64,000 bases of DNA from Sphingobacterium sp. UBA5670 (GTDB taxonomy: Bacteria > Bacteroidota > Bacteroidia > Sphingobacteriales > Sphingobacteriaceae). The notes under the pieces were generated by a model that saw only the letters and a list, made by a program, of their open reading frames with translations, had not been told where the DNA came from and did no database searches. The translations under genes and the position numbers were made by a program. Below, piece after piece: positions 51,518 to 59,773 of the stretch (its first letter is position 1; every line of letters starts with the position of its first letter). The DNA is taken from positions 141,973-205,972 of the forward strand of contig NZ_DIIM01000001.1 of assembly GCF_002420705.1 (NCBI RefSeq), read 5' to 3'.

Positions 51518-54500
51518 CTAAAAATTAATATTTACCCCAAATCCAAACTCCCGTCTCCTTGGGTAACGGCCGTCGTCCTCACCTGGTGTCAGCGGATTGT
51601 TCGTGCTGAATTCAGGATCGTAGCCCCGATAATTGGTCCATGTCAACAGATTGCTTCCATAAACGAAGGCCGTAAGCCCTTTCATTTTCAGCCTATTGAT
51701 CAACTGAGGATCAAACGTATAAGCCAGTCGTGCACTTGACAAACGGACAAAAGTCGCATCTTCGATATAGAGGCTATTCTGATTGGTTTTCATATTTCCA
51801 CGGTTGTTTCGCTCCACATAATTTGGATATTTTGCCACATCCCCGGGTTTGCGCCATACATTGTAGACCATATCCGGTGAACCCGCCCCTGTATTGGACG
51901 GATAATTTTGACGTTGCAGCAAAGCATTATAGACTTCGCCGCCGAAAGAACCATTAAAGAGTACATTTAGCGTAAATCGTTTATATCTAAAAGTCTGCAT
52001 AAAACCAAAATAGAAATCAGGTGTCGCATTGCCGAGGATCATGCGGTCTTCATCGTTGATCAAGCTGTCTTTCTTATTGTTGAGCCATTCCGCATCACCA
52101 CCTTTTAATTTACCGTCTGGTGCATAAAGTTGATGTACGGTTCCTTGGTAATCATTGCCGTTAAATGTATATACAGCCTTTCCATCGCGATACAATGGTT
52201 TGCCCTGATCGTCAAGTACCAATGTCAATTTTTCCCAGTTGTCGTTATAGGCATTGGATTCATCCCAGGCATATACACCCAGATTGCGCCAGCCGTAGAA
52301 ATTACCGATACGGCCACCTTCTTCCGCATACCATTTATTGCCTGGGAAAAATGGTATTCCATCGGCCAGTTTCACGATCTTACCGCGCTCAAAGGAGATA
52401 TTGCCGTTCACCTCCCAGCTGAAATCGCGTGTCACGATTGGTTTGGCGCTAATGACAAATTCCATCCCGCGATTGCGAATTGTCCCTAAATTGACATTAA
52501 CCTTGGCATAACCTGTTTCTTTGGCCAGTTCTCTCGGGTATAATAGATCGGTGGTTGTCTTGACATAGTAATCAGCAGTAAATCCCAATCGACCATTTAA
52601 GAAAGTAAGGTCCAGTCCCACATTGTTCTGCGTGGTCGTTTCCCATTTGATCCGATTATTACCAAAAGTACTGGTCAAAGCGGCCCCACCGACACCGTTA
52701 TAAGATCCGCCAAAGGCCACTTTGGTGTACGATTCGTAATCACCGACTTTATCATTTCCAAGCTGTCCAATGCTATATCTTAATTTAGCATCTACCAATG
52801 CCGGTTTCGCCCATTTCATGAAATTCTCATCCGAGAAACGCCAGGCAGCAGATGCCGAAAGGAAGTTCCCCCATTTATTTGTGGCACCAAACCGCGAAGA
52901 CCCATCCCTTCTGTACGATCCCTGAACGATGTAACGCCCCTTGTAGTTATAGCCGATTCGGCTAAAAACAGAAGCAGAAGCATTGGCCGTTGCTGTGGTA
53001 TAGGTTTTTGAAGGTGTCAGATAATCTGGAAAAGTCACCAGTACCTCCTCATTTACGCTATTCATGTATTCGGAATGAAAACGATCATAGCGTCTACGAT
53101 CCGAACTGAATCCCAATAAAGCCGTGACGTTATGATCCTGCGCAAAAGTTTTATTATAATTCAGATAGGATTGAAACTCCCAGGTAAAGGTCTTATTAAA
53201 CTCATTTGTTCCGTTATTCTGATCCTTATTTGCCGAAAGAAAACGCGGCGAAAATTGCGTATTCTGCAAGTTGTCTAGCCTTGCGTTAAACAAAGTCGTA
53301 AATTTCAGGTCGTCCCTGATCTGATAATCCAGTTGATTGTTAAATTGTCCGGAATAGGTCTCATCGATATTCTTCTCAAACAAAGCGTTGGCGACTGGAT
53401 TCCGTTTCGAACCAATATAGCTTGTTAAAGAACCGTCGGGATAATAAATCAGTGAATACGCAGGTCGGTCCATGACGACGCGGATCGTATTGCCGATTGG
53501 AATCGTATTTCCTTTTTGCCAAGAAAAAGAGATATTGTTGGAATACCTCAATTTGGATGAAAACTGATATTCCACATTGATACGTGACTGTAACCGCTTG
53601 GCGTAACTATTCAAGATAATAGATTTATCATCCAGGTAATTCAAACTGCTGTAGTAGCGGAGATTTTTCTGACCACCGGAAACACTCACCTTAATTTCCT
53701 TCTTCTGTGCCAGATTACCCAATAAAAGTCGCTGCAAATCGTTGTCGGAATTGAAACTTGGGTTGATGGAATCCGTATTGGTGTTGAGTCCCTGAATATA
53801 CCTAAAAGCCCTTACCTCTGCCGAGTTGCTTACTGGGATATAATGAGCCAGACGGCCAAAAAGATGATTGTAATTGACATTGACCATTGGTCTCCCTTCG
53901 GAACCGCGCTTGGTTGTGATCAGGACAACTCCATTGGCCGCACGCGATCCATAAATAGATGCAGAAGCGGCATCTTTTAGCACCTCGATATTCTCGATAT
54001 CTGTTGGGTTAATGGTGGCACCGTCTGGGTTAATTACCCCATCGACCAGATATAAAGGACCATTTCCACCATTCAAAGTCGACGTGCCCCGTACCTGGAT
54101 GGAACCTGTCGCCCCGGGTGCACCACCACCGTCATTGACAATAAGAACCCCTGCCGCCTGCCCCTGTAAGGCATCGAAAAGATTAATAGGCTGACGTTCT
54201 TCGATTTTCTTTGCGTTGACAGAAGAGATGGCACCTGTGAGGTCACGTTTCTTTGCGACACCGCCATAGCCCGTGACCACAATCTCATCCAGCGCATTGT
54301 CGCTATCTTCCAATGTGACATCCAGTTGCCGCTGGTTACCGACGGCTCGCTCCAGCTCTTTCATGCCCACTTGGCTAAAGACAACCGTACTGGAAGGCGG
54401 AACATCCAGCTGATACTTCCCCGCAGCATCAGTACTTGTTCCCTGACTTTTCCCTTTAACGCGCACATTGACTCCTTGCAGGACCTCTCCTTTTTTGTTG

Positions 54501-54616
54501 GTCACCTTTCCTGAAAGCCGAATGTTTTGCTGGGCGAAGACCGGTAAGCCTATACTCCCCATAGCAAGAAACAGGAAGAGTACAAAGCACCCCATTTTTG
54601 TGATACTTTTTATCAT
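51518..54616 (-). CDS. SusC/RagA-family TonB-linked transporter of PUL B
   Basis: A 1032-residue SusC-type outer-membrane transporter. Signal (CFVLFLFLAMGSIGLPVFAQ), carboxypeptidase-regulatory-like domain (LSGKVTNKKGEVLQGVNVRV), TonB-box/plug start (LDEIVVTGYGGVAKKRDLTG), SIQVRGTSTLNGGNGPLYLV, ENIEVLKDAASASIYGSRAA, and barrel end FGFGVNINF. It has no STN domain. It imports oligosaccharides cut by surface enzymes. The 206-bp gap before it holds a T-rich element shared with the GH105 promoter region. Confidence 0.94.
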   Translation of the reverse strand: MIKSITKMGCFVLFLFLAMGSIGLPVFAQQNIRLSGKVTNKKGEVLQGVNVRVKGKSQGTSTDAAGKYQLDVPPSSTVVFSQVGMKELERAVGNQRQLDVTLEDSDNALDEIVVTGYGGVAKKRDLTGAISSVNAKKIEERQPINLFDALQGQAAGVLIVNDGGGAPGATGSIQVRGTSTLNGGNGPLYLVDGVINPDGATINPTDIENIEVLKDAASASIYGSRAANGVVLITTKRGSEGRPMVNVNYNHLFGRLAHYIPVSNSAEVRAFRYIQGLNTNTDSINPSFNSDNDLQRLLLGNLAQKKEIKVSVSGGQKNLRYYSSLNYLDDKSIILNSYAKRLQSRINVEYQFSSKLRYSNNISFSWQKGNTIPIGNTIRVVMDRPAYSLIYYPDGSLTSYIGSKRNPVANALFEKNIDETYSGQFNNQLDYQIRDDLKFTTLFNARLDNLQNTQFSPRFLSANKDQNNGTNEFNKTFTWEFQSYLNYNKTFAQDHNVTALLGFSSDRRRYDRFHSEYMNSVNEEVLVTFPDYLTPSKTYTTATANASASVFSRIGYNYKGRYIVQGSYRRDGSSRFGATNKWGNFLSASAAWRFSDENFMKWAKPALVDAKLRYSIGQLGNDKVGDYESYTKVAFGGSYNGVGGAALTSTFGNNRIKWETTTQNNVGLDLTFLNGRLGFTADYYVKTTTDLLYPRELAKETGYAKVNVNLGTIRNRGMEFVISAKPIVTRDFSWEVNGNISFERGKIVKLADGIPFFPGNKWYAEEGGRIGNFYGWRNLGVYAWDESNAYNDNWEKLTLVLDDQGKPLYRDGKAVYTFNGNDYQGTVHQLYAPDGKLKGGDAEWLNNKKDSLINDEDRMILGNATPDFYFGFMQTFRYKRFTLNVLFNGSFGGEVYNALLQRQNYPSNTGAGSPDMVYNVWRKPGDVAKYPNYVERNNRGNMKTNQNSLYIEDATFVRLSSARLAYTFDPQLINRLKMKGLTAFVYGSNLLTWTNYRGYDPEFSTNNPLTPGEDDGRYPRRREFGFGVNINF

Positions 54617-54746
54617 AATAAATCAGTTTTTATGGCAATAGCCTACCCTAAGTAGATTATTGATGGCTAAGCCATGCATTTAATAAATTGGTTATTTTTT
54701 GTAATCAGTTATACCTCAAATATCAGTCAATCCTCAAGGTTAGACC

Positions 54747-54781
54747 GTGTATTTTTTGGTCTTTTTAGCGGTAAAAAATGG
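54747..54781 (-). promoter_or_regulatory. Shared element upstream of susC of PUL B
   Basis: On the + strand the element contains GTATTTTTTGGTCTTTTTAG followed by CGGTAAAAAATGG. It aligns with 58163-58197 upstream of the GH105 gene (common words TCTTTT, TAG, GG, AAA, TGG). A shared activator, for example a hybrid two-component or AraC-type regulator encoded elsewhere, would explain it. Confidence 0.4.
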
Positions 54782-54822
54782 TTTTTAGACCCATAAAACA
54801 TCTCATATGAATCAAAACAGCA

Positions 54823-56958
54823 TCATTGGCCCATCCACTCAAATCTTACTGTACCGAAATTATCAGGCTTATTTTTACTTGCCGCTGAGATCTCCCCCAC
54901 CAATTTTCCACCGGCACTTCTTTTAATTTGTATGCGACGCCAGGAATAAGCACCTTTCTCATAGTCGAAACTCACACCATCATCATCATACAGGTTATAT
55001 ACCCCATCCTTTTCACCATAATGTCGAATGATCAGATCTACTTTTTCGCCGCTTGCCGGAACATGGAGCCTTGCTGCTGTCATCGGGATGATCCCGCCAT
55101 CTTTAACATATACAGGCATCCGATCATCTTCGGGTTTAGCAACGATTTCCTCCCCGTTACCGACATAACGTCCTGAATAGAAATCGTACCAGTTGCCCTT
55201 AGGCAAAAGCACTTTCCGGGAGGACTCATCCGTAAATAATGGAGCAACCAAAAGATACTCGCCACACATGTATTGATCTTTCACTTCCTTATTTACCGCT
55301 TCCAGATAAGGATTCGTTTCGAGATCCTGATTGCCCAAAGTCGAATTTGTATGCCCCTGGAACCCATCTTCGAGTGCCATGGCCCGGAAAGGCGGTGTTC
55401 CTTCAAAATGGTATTTTGCAAATTCACTATACAGATAAGGCACCAATTCCATCCGCAATTGCGCATAGTATTTCACTTTGTCGGCCACTTCGGGAAAAGA
55501 CCAGGGTTTGGTCCCACTGGACCAAGCGTTAATCATTGCCATCGGTGAAAACACGACCGTTTGAAAACGGCGCAGCCACTCCTCTCCAGTTTTGGAACCC
55601 CTAACCTCCGGCGTCCATAGCACACCGCAAAAACCACTATTGACCAATGCTGTAATAAAATCCTGATGGCTGTAATAGTCGTTGTAAATAACATAAGGCA
55701 TATTGTTGGCTCCGGCATTGGATGCCCGTACAAGTCCAAAAGTTCGCTTATTCTGCTGACGGTATAGACTGTCGGTCAATCTTTGGGCAAGCACGCCATA
55801 AGTCTGTCGCATCTGTACGCCACTGATTCCTGAAGGAAATTTGGCCATATCTGGCCATAGGTAGTAGTCGTAACCATCGACCTCGTCAATCTTATAGCCA
55901 CTGATTCCAATATTGATCTGCGAACGTTTCAATTGTTCTGCAACAATACGTTTTGCATCTGGGTGATACAGATCCGGAACGGTTCCGTTCCACACGGTAT
56001 GAGATCCTGTAAAAGGTTCAATTGACTTGCTGATGGGAGCATCGGGCGAAACATAGGGGTTTGTCCAGAGGTTTAGACGGACACCTTTATCGGCCAATGT
56101 TTTGACCAAAGCTGCCGGATCTGGAAAACGTCCAGCATCCCATTCGAATGAACAGGGATAAGCTTTGGACTGCCAGCCCGGTTCAAGTCCGATAAAATCG
56201 AGCGGAAAACCATGTTCTTCAAATTCGGCAGCCTCTTTGATGACTTCATCTGCTGTATAAAGCTTTTGCACACGCTGTGTAAAACCAAGTCCCCATTTTG
56301 GCGGCAATGTGCCACCGCCGCAAAAGAGATTATAGCGTTTGATGGCATCAAGCGGGTTGATACCTGCGAACACATAAATTTCGGCACCTGCTGTGGGTAC
56401 ATATACCTCCACAGCATCCGAGTAAGGACGAGAATTCCAGCTTTTATCGGTATTACGATCTTTTACTTCTGCTGGAACCTTGGCATCTTTACGTACCCCT
56501 GTACCAACATAATAGGTTAAATATTGCGCTGAATTGATCAATACACCATAACTTCTGGAAGAAACATAGAATGGAACCGGTGCATGAGTGCGCCCATTAT
56601 CTTTGCCGCCATAATGGTCGACATGCAGGTTAAGAATCTTGCCCCGTTGATGTACCGTCTGAAAATTGAGCCCCAGTCCGTAGATCTGTTCATTCTTTTG
56701 CAATGGGAATCGCAGGTAAGTTTTACCATCAATCAGTTCGGCATGCACCTCCATCTTGGGTAAGGGAAAATCAACAGACTGCAGTCGTTCGAGCGTTGCC
56801 GCCTGGGGCTTTGCTCCGGCTGCGCCGAGCAAAGTATATGTATCGGGCTTGCCAAATACTGCTTTCCATACACCAGGGTATTGTTCCTGAAAGCGTAGGC
56901 TTTGTGCAGGCACTTTTAAGGTGAGCAATACCAGCAAAATTGTCCATAATCTTCTCAT
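54823..56958 (-). CDS. GH31-family glycoside hydrolase
   Basis: A 711-residue exported enzyme (signal LWTILLVLLTLKVPAQS). It has an N-terminal beta domain (IYGLGLNFQTVHQRGKIL), a (beta/alpha)8 barrel with LDFIGLEPGWQS, nucleophile D358 in GYKIDEVDGYD, and an IYNDYYSHQDF region equivalent to the acid/base block. A C-terminal beta domain has GNWYDFYSGRYV and MPVYVKDGGIIPMT. GH31 contains alpha-glucosidases, alpha-xylosidases, alpha-galactosidases and sulfoquinovosidases. The KIDEVD nucleophile block differs from the common WxDMNE/KTDxxE forms, so the specificity is open. It is 7 bp downstream of the GH105 gene and thus part of a uronic-acid/side-chain removal pair. Confidence 0.87.
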   Translation of the reverse strand: MRRLWTILLVLLTLKVPAQSLRFQEQYPGVWKAVFGKPDTYTLLGAAGAKPQAATLERLQSVDFPLPKMEVHAELIDGKTYLRFPLQKNEQIYGLGLNFQTVHQRGKILNLHVDHYGGKDNGRTHAPVPFYVSSRSYGVLINSAQYLTYYVGTGVRKDAKVPAEVKDRNTDKSWNSRPYSDAVEVYVPTAGAEIYVFAGINPLDAIKRYNLFCGGGTLPPKWGLGFTQRVQKLYTADEVIKEAAEFEEHGFPLDFIGLEPGWQSKAYPCSFEWDAGRFPDPAALVKTLADKGVRLNLWTNPYVSPDAPISKSIEPFTGSHTVWNGTVPDLYHPDAKRIVAEQLKRSQINIGISGYKIDEVDGYDYYLWPDMAKFPSGISGVQMRQTYGVLAQRLTDSLYRQQNKRTFGLVRASNAGANNMPYVIYNDYYSHQDFITALVNSGFCGVLWTPEVRGSKTGEEWLRRFQTVVFSPMAMINAWSSGTKPWSFPEVADKVKYYAQLRMELVPYLYSEFAKYHFEGTPPFRAMALEDGFQGHTNSTLGNQDLETNPYLEAVNKEVKDQYMCGEYLLVAPLFTDESSRKVLLPKGNWYDFYSGRYVGNGEEIVAKPEDDRMPVYVKDGGIIPMTAARLHVPASGEKVDLIIRHYGEKDGVYNLYDDDGVSFDYEKGAYSWRRIQIKRSAGGKLVGEISAASKNKPDNFGTVRFEWMGQ

Positions 56959-56965
56959 AATTGGC

Positions 56966-58105
56966 TTATTTCTTTAACAAAGCATACACACACCAGAGTA
57001 CAGGAGCCTGACCGTGCATATCCCCTGTTTTCTGTTGCCGATCGAGGTAGTACTGGTAATCATTTTTTCGGTTGGTACCTTCACAGACGTTGCTGATATC
57101 GCCATCTTTATTGATGTAGCCCGTCAAAGCAATCCATGCCTTGCGTGCGATCGGGGTATATTCCTTAGCATCGAGCCAACCATTTTTGATGCCCATGATA
57201 ATCGCATAGGTAAACATAGCAGAACCCGAAGTTTCCACCCAAGATTCAGGTTCATCAATCAATTGACCCCATAGGCCATCTGGCCGCTGATACTTCTTTA
57301 GGCTTGTGATCATTTTTTGGTAAGCAGCCAATATTTTGGGCAGATTGGGGTTATTGTGCTGCAATGAAGAGAGCAATTCGCTCATGCCTGCTGCCATCCA
57401 GCCATTGCCCCGCCCCCAGAAGAAGGGTGCATCAGGGGCATGATAAAAAAGACCATTTTCTTTTTGAATGGTATCGAGGTAGACGGCCATCTCATGTGCT
57501 GCCCGGTCGATATACTGCGGATTACCCGTCACCTGAAAAGCTTTGGACTGAATCATGGTAATCATATACATATCGTCAATCCAGTAGCGGGTCTGCCAGG
57601 TAAGTCCTTTATCGAGAAATTTCTGGTAGCTGTCTTTTACAACTTGGGGAGAGTCAATCGGAATCGTCCATTGTGCGTTAGCAAAACGCATTCCCATCGT
57701 ATAAAACTCTTTGTTTTTTGTTTGCTGATAGAGTTCCAGCGGCACTGTTCCAAAGACACAAAAATCTACATGCCAAGGTCGCGGGACCAAGTGTTTTTCG
57801 GTATCAAAAAGTGGCATAAACCGATGCGTCAATTGCTCCAGTAATTTTTTGTTGTCGCTCACTTCGGTATACTTCAATGCCCCATACCAGGTACAGACTT
57901 CGGGATAAGTAATTGATTTTGGGGGAGCTGGAGGTTTGAAACTGTTATGGGGACTTGCTACGAAGCGTTGCGCCACCAAATCACCTATTAATTGGGGGTC
58001 AGCCTGCGCTGGCCAATTAACCAAGTCCATGCTTTGTGCGAAAGTACAAAGAGACATGCAGACACCAATACCCACGAGTATGGACATACAGAACTTCTTC
58101 ATCAT
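56966..58105 (-). CDS. GH105-family unsaturated uronyl hydrolase (YteR-like)
   Basis: A 379-residue exported protein (signal CMSILVGIGVCMSLCTFAQ) of the GH88/GH105 type, with an (alpha/alpha)6 barrel. Family motifs: RYWIDDMYMITMIQ (catalytic Asp 177/178), GRGNGWMAAGMSELL, QRPDGLWGQLIDEPESWVETS and SGSAMFTYAIIMGI. These enzymes remove the 4,5-unsaturated uronic acid that lyases leave at chain ends, fitting the PL6 lyase at the other end of the operon. First gene of PUL B; an ATG one codon downstream is also possible. Confidence 0.9.
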   Translation of the reverse strand: MMKKFCMSILVGIGVCMSLCTFAQSMDLVNWPAQADPQLIGDLVAQRFVASPHNSFKPPAPPKSITYPEVCTWYGALKYTEVSDNKKLLEQLTHRFMPLFDTEKHLVPRPWHVDFCVFGTVPLELYQQTKNKEFYTMGMRFANAQWTIPIDSPQVVKDSYQKFLDKGLTWQTRYWIDDMYMITMIQSKAFQVTGNPQYIDRAAHEMAVYLDTIQKENGLFYHAPDAPFFWGRGNGWMAAGMSELLSSLQHNNPNLPKILAAYQKMITSLKKYQRPDGLWGQLIDEPESWVETSGSAMFTYAIIMGIKNGWLDAKEYTPIARKAWIALTGYINKDGDISNVCEGTNRKNDYQYYLDRQQKTGDMHGQAPVLWCVYALLKK

Positions 58106-58162
58106 CAGACGGGTTTACAATTTAGTTATAAACCAAATATCTGAGGGACGACCTGTTTTGAG

Positions 58163-58197
58163 GGGGTAGATTTTGTTCTTTTAGGTGGAGAAATTGG
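58163..58197 (-). promoter_or_regulatory. Shared element upstream of the GH105 gene
   Basis: On the + strand it reads GGGTAGATTTTGTTCTTTTA followed by GGTGGAGAAATTGG, 58-92 bp before the GH105 start. It aligns with 54747-54781 upstream of susC, suggesting one regulator controls both transcription units of PUL B. Confidence 0.4.
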
Positions 58198-58203
58198 TAA
58201 TTA

Positions 58204-58244
58204 TAACAGAAAAGGTCAAGATATAATCTTGACCTTTTCTGTTA
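58204..58244 (-). terminator. Terminator after the metallopeptidase gene
   Basis: A long perfect inverted repeat (arms AACAGAAAAGGTCAAGAT / ATCTTGACCTTTTCTGTT) lies 25 bp past the stop at 58269. It separates the peptidase from PUL B. The stem carries T-rich ends on both strands. Confidence 0.8.
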
Positions 58245-58268
58245 TCTCCTATACTATCTTGATATATA

Positions 58269-59510
58269 CTATCTCATTAAATAAAGGTCATAGCTTGGAT
58301 AAACTATTACTTGATGTTCGTCCTGAGATACAGTAGTTCCCCATTCTAATACAGATGAATTAGTATATGTTCCCAAATCATAGGATTGAACCCCTGTGGG
58401 AATGGTTATATTTAATTGCTGAACAAGCGAATTATTGTGAAAAAGTGCTCCACGAAGAACAAATGGAGAAGTAGGGTAATATGGAGTTGTACCAGTCTGG
58501 TCTTTATAGAATTTTGCTTCATATTTAACATCATAATCATTATAATCACAACAAGAACTATAAGATGATCTATCGTCTAGAATAATTGTGCTCAAAGCAA
58601 CATAAAAGGACGGGGCTTTTAACGGGTAAAGTGTTTTGAGAGCCAAAATATCATTTTGAGTAAACGGCCTATCTACGCCATTAACACAAGCTAACATAAA
58701 GGAATTATACTCGGGAATCGTAGGAGTTCCTGGTATATGTACAGCTCCATCAGTTCCAGCCCCTTCATTTGGATTTACATCAGTTTCAGCGCCACAACTA
58801 AACACACGATTCATATAATCGGTATGTCTTAAGCCTATACAATGACCAATTTCATGTGCTAATGTTGAAGCAATATCATACCTTATTGTATTATTATTAT
58901 AGTAGTTGGTATTGACCAAAATACTATTATACGGAGCTCCTGATGATTGTGGAAATCCAGCTTTCATAAGGTACTTTTTCGGTGTGCTATTATCTGCCGG
59001 AGTAATTCTTATTGAGGCAACATTTGCATTTTGAACCCGAATAAATTTTAGCGCAATGTCTAGATTATTATAACGAGTGATAGCCTGGTCTAACCCACTT
59101 CCAAGAACGCTATTTAATGAGGGATCTAAATAGAGAGAAATTGTTTTTGTATAAGAATTGTGATCAATGAAACTAACAATAATTGTAGAACGATATTGTG
59201 ATTTTTTACCTCCACCTGCTTTTGCAGAATTCAATGAAGCATAAGTACTCAAATCATGTAACTTCACGACTTCAAGTAATTTTCTATTTGAATGAAAATC
59301 GATATCCTCTTTAGAGAGAAAAATATCATTTTCAACTATAAAACCACCATCCTCCTCATAAAAACCCTGCGATAAATCGAAACCCAGTGCTTTAAGTTTT
59401 TCAATATAAACATCATTTTGTGATATTTCAATCGAAGTAACATCAGCCTTATTACATGAATGTAATAGTAGAAAGATCCATACGAATGGAATGCATAAAA
59501 TTCTTTTCAT
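58269..59510 (-). CDS. M57-type (dual-action HEIGH) zinc metallopeptidase, lipoprotein
   Basis: A 413-residue lipoprotein (lipobox LLLHS-C). The zinc site is complete: HEIGHCIGLRHTDY (219-232), i.e. HExxHxxGxxH, the metzincin-type motif of the M57/HEIGH family. The N-terminal 100 residues look like a propeptide with an IVENDIFLSKEDI segment. The C-terminal domain (about 305-413) is beta-rich, perhaps for surface attachment. It is expected on the outer surface or in the periplasm, digesting proteins. Alone in its transcript, with terminators on both sides; AT-rich relative to the PUL genes, which may indicate a different history. Confidence 0.9.
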   Translation of the reverse strand: MKRILCIPFVWIFLLLHSCNKADVTSIEISQNDVYIEKLKALGFDLSQGFYEEDGGFIVENDIFLSKEDIDFHSNRKLLEVVKLHDLSTYASLNSAKAGGGKKSQYRSTIIVSFIDHNSYTKTISLYLDPSLNSVLGSGLDQAITRYNNLDIALKFIRVQNANVASIRITPADNSTPKKYLMKAGFPQSSGAPYNSILVNTNYYNNNTIRYDIASTLAHEIGHCIGLRHTDYMNRVFSCGAETDVNPNEGAGTDGAVHIPGTPTIPEYNSFMLACVNGVDRPFTQNDILALKTLYPLKAPSFYVALSTIILDDRSSYSSCCDYNDYDVKYEAKFYKDQTGTTPYYPTSPFVLRGALFHNNSLVQQLNITIPTGVQSYDLGTYTNSSVLEWGTTVSQDEHQVIVYPSYDLYLMR

Positions 59511-59723
59511 AAAATATAGTCAATTAATTATACACCAAGATAATAAAACCAAGAAAAATATCAATAAACAAATCGTTAATTAATCAAAAACACTTTTCTA
59601 TTTATGAAAAAAATTAACAAAACAAACTCGGCTTAGGTATAACTGAATGGTCTATCGAATTTTTTATTCAAGTAAAATGGATTGCGATACTCTCTAAAAT
59701 ACTGACTATTATTAAATAAAAAA

Positions 59724-59742
59724 GCCGATCAAATCGATCGGC
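59724..59742 (-). terminator. Terminator of the Oar-like receptor gene
   Basis: GCCGAT/ATCGGC arms (extended by A/T pairs at 59721-59746) lie 27 bp past the stop at 59774 and are followed on the - strand by a run of six T residues. Confidence 0.85.
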
Positions 59743-59773
59743 TTTTCAAGTTTTTAATGTAGTTAGCCTATCA

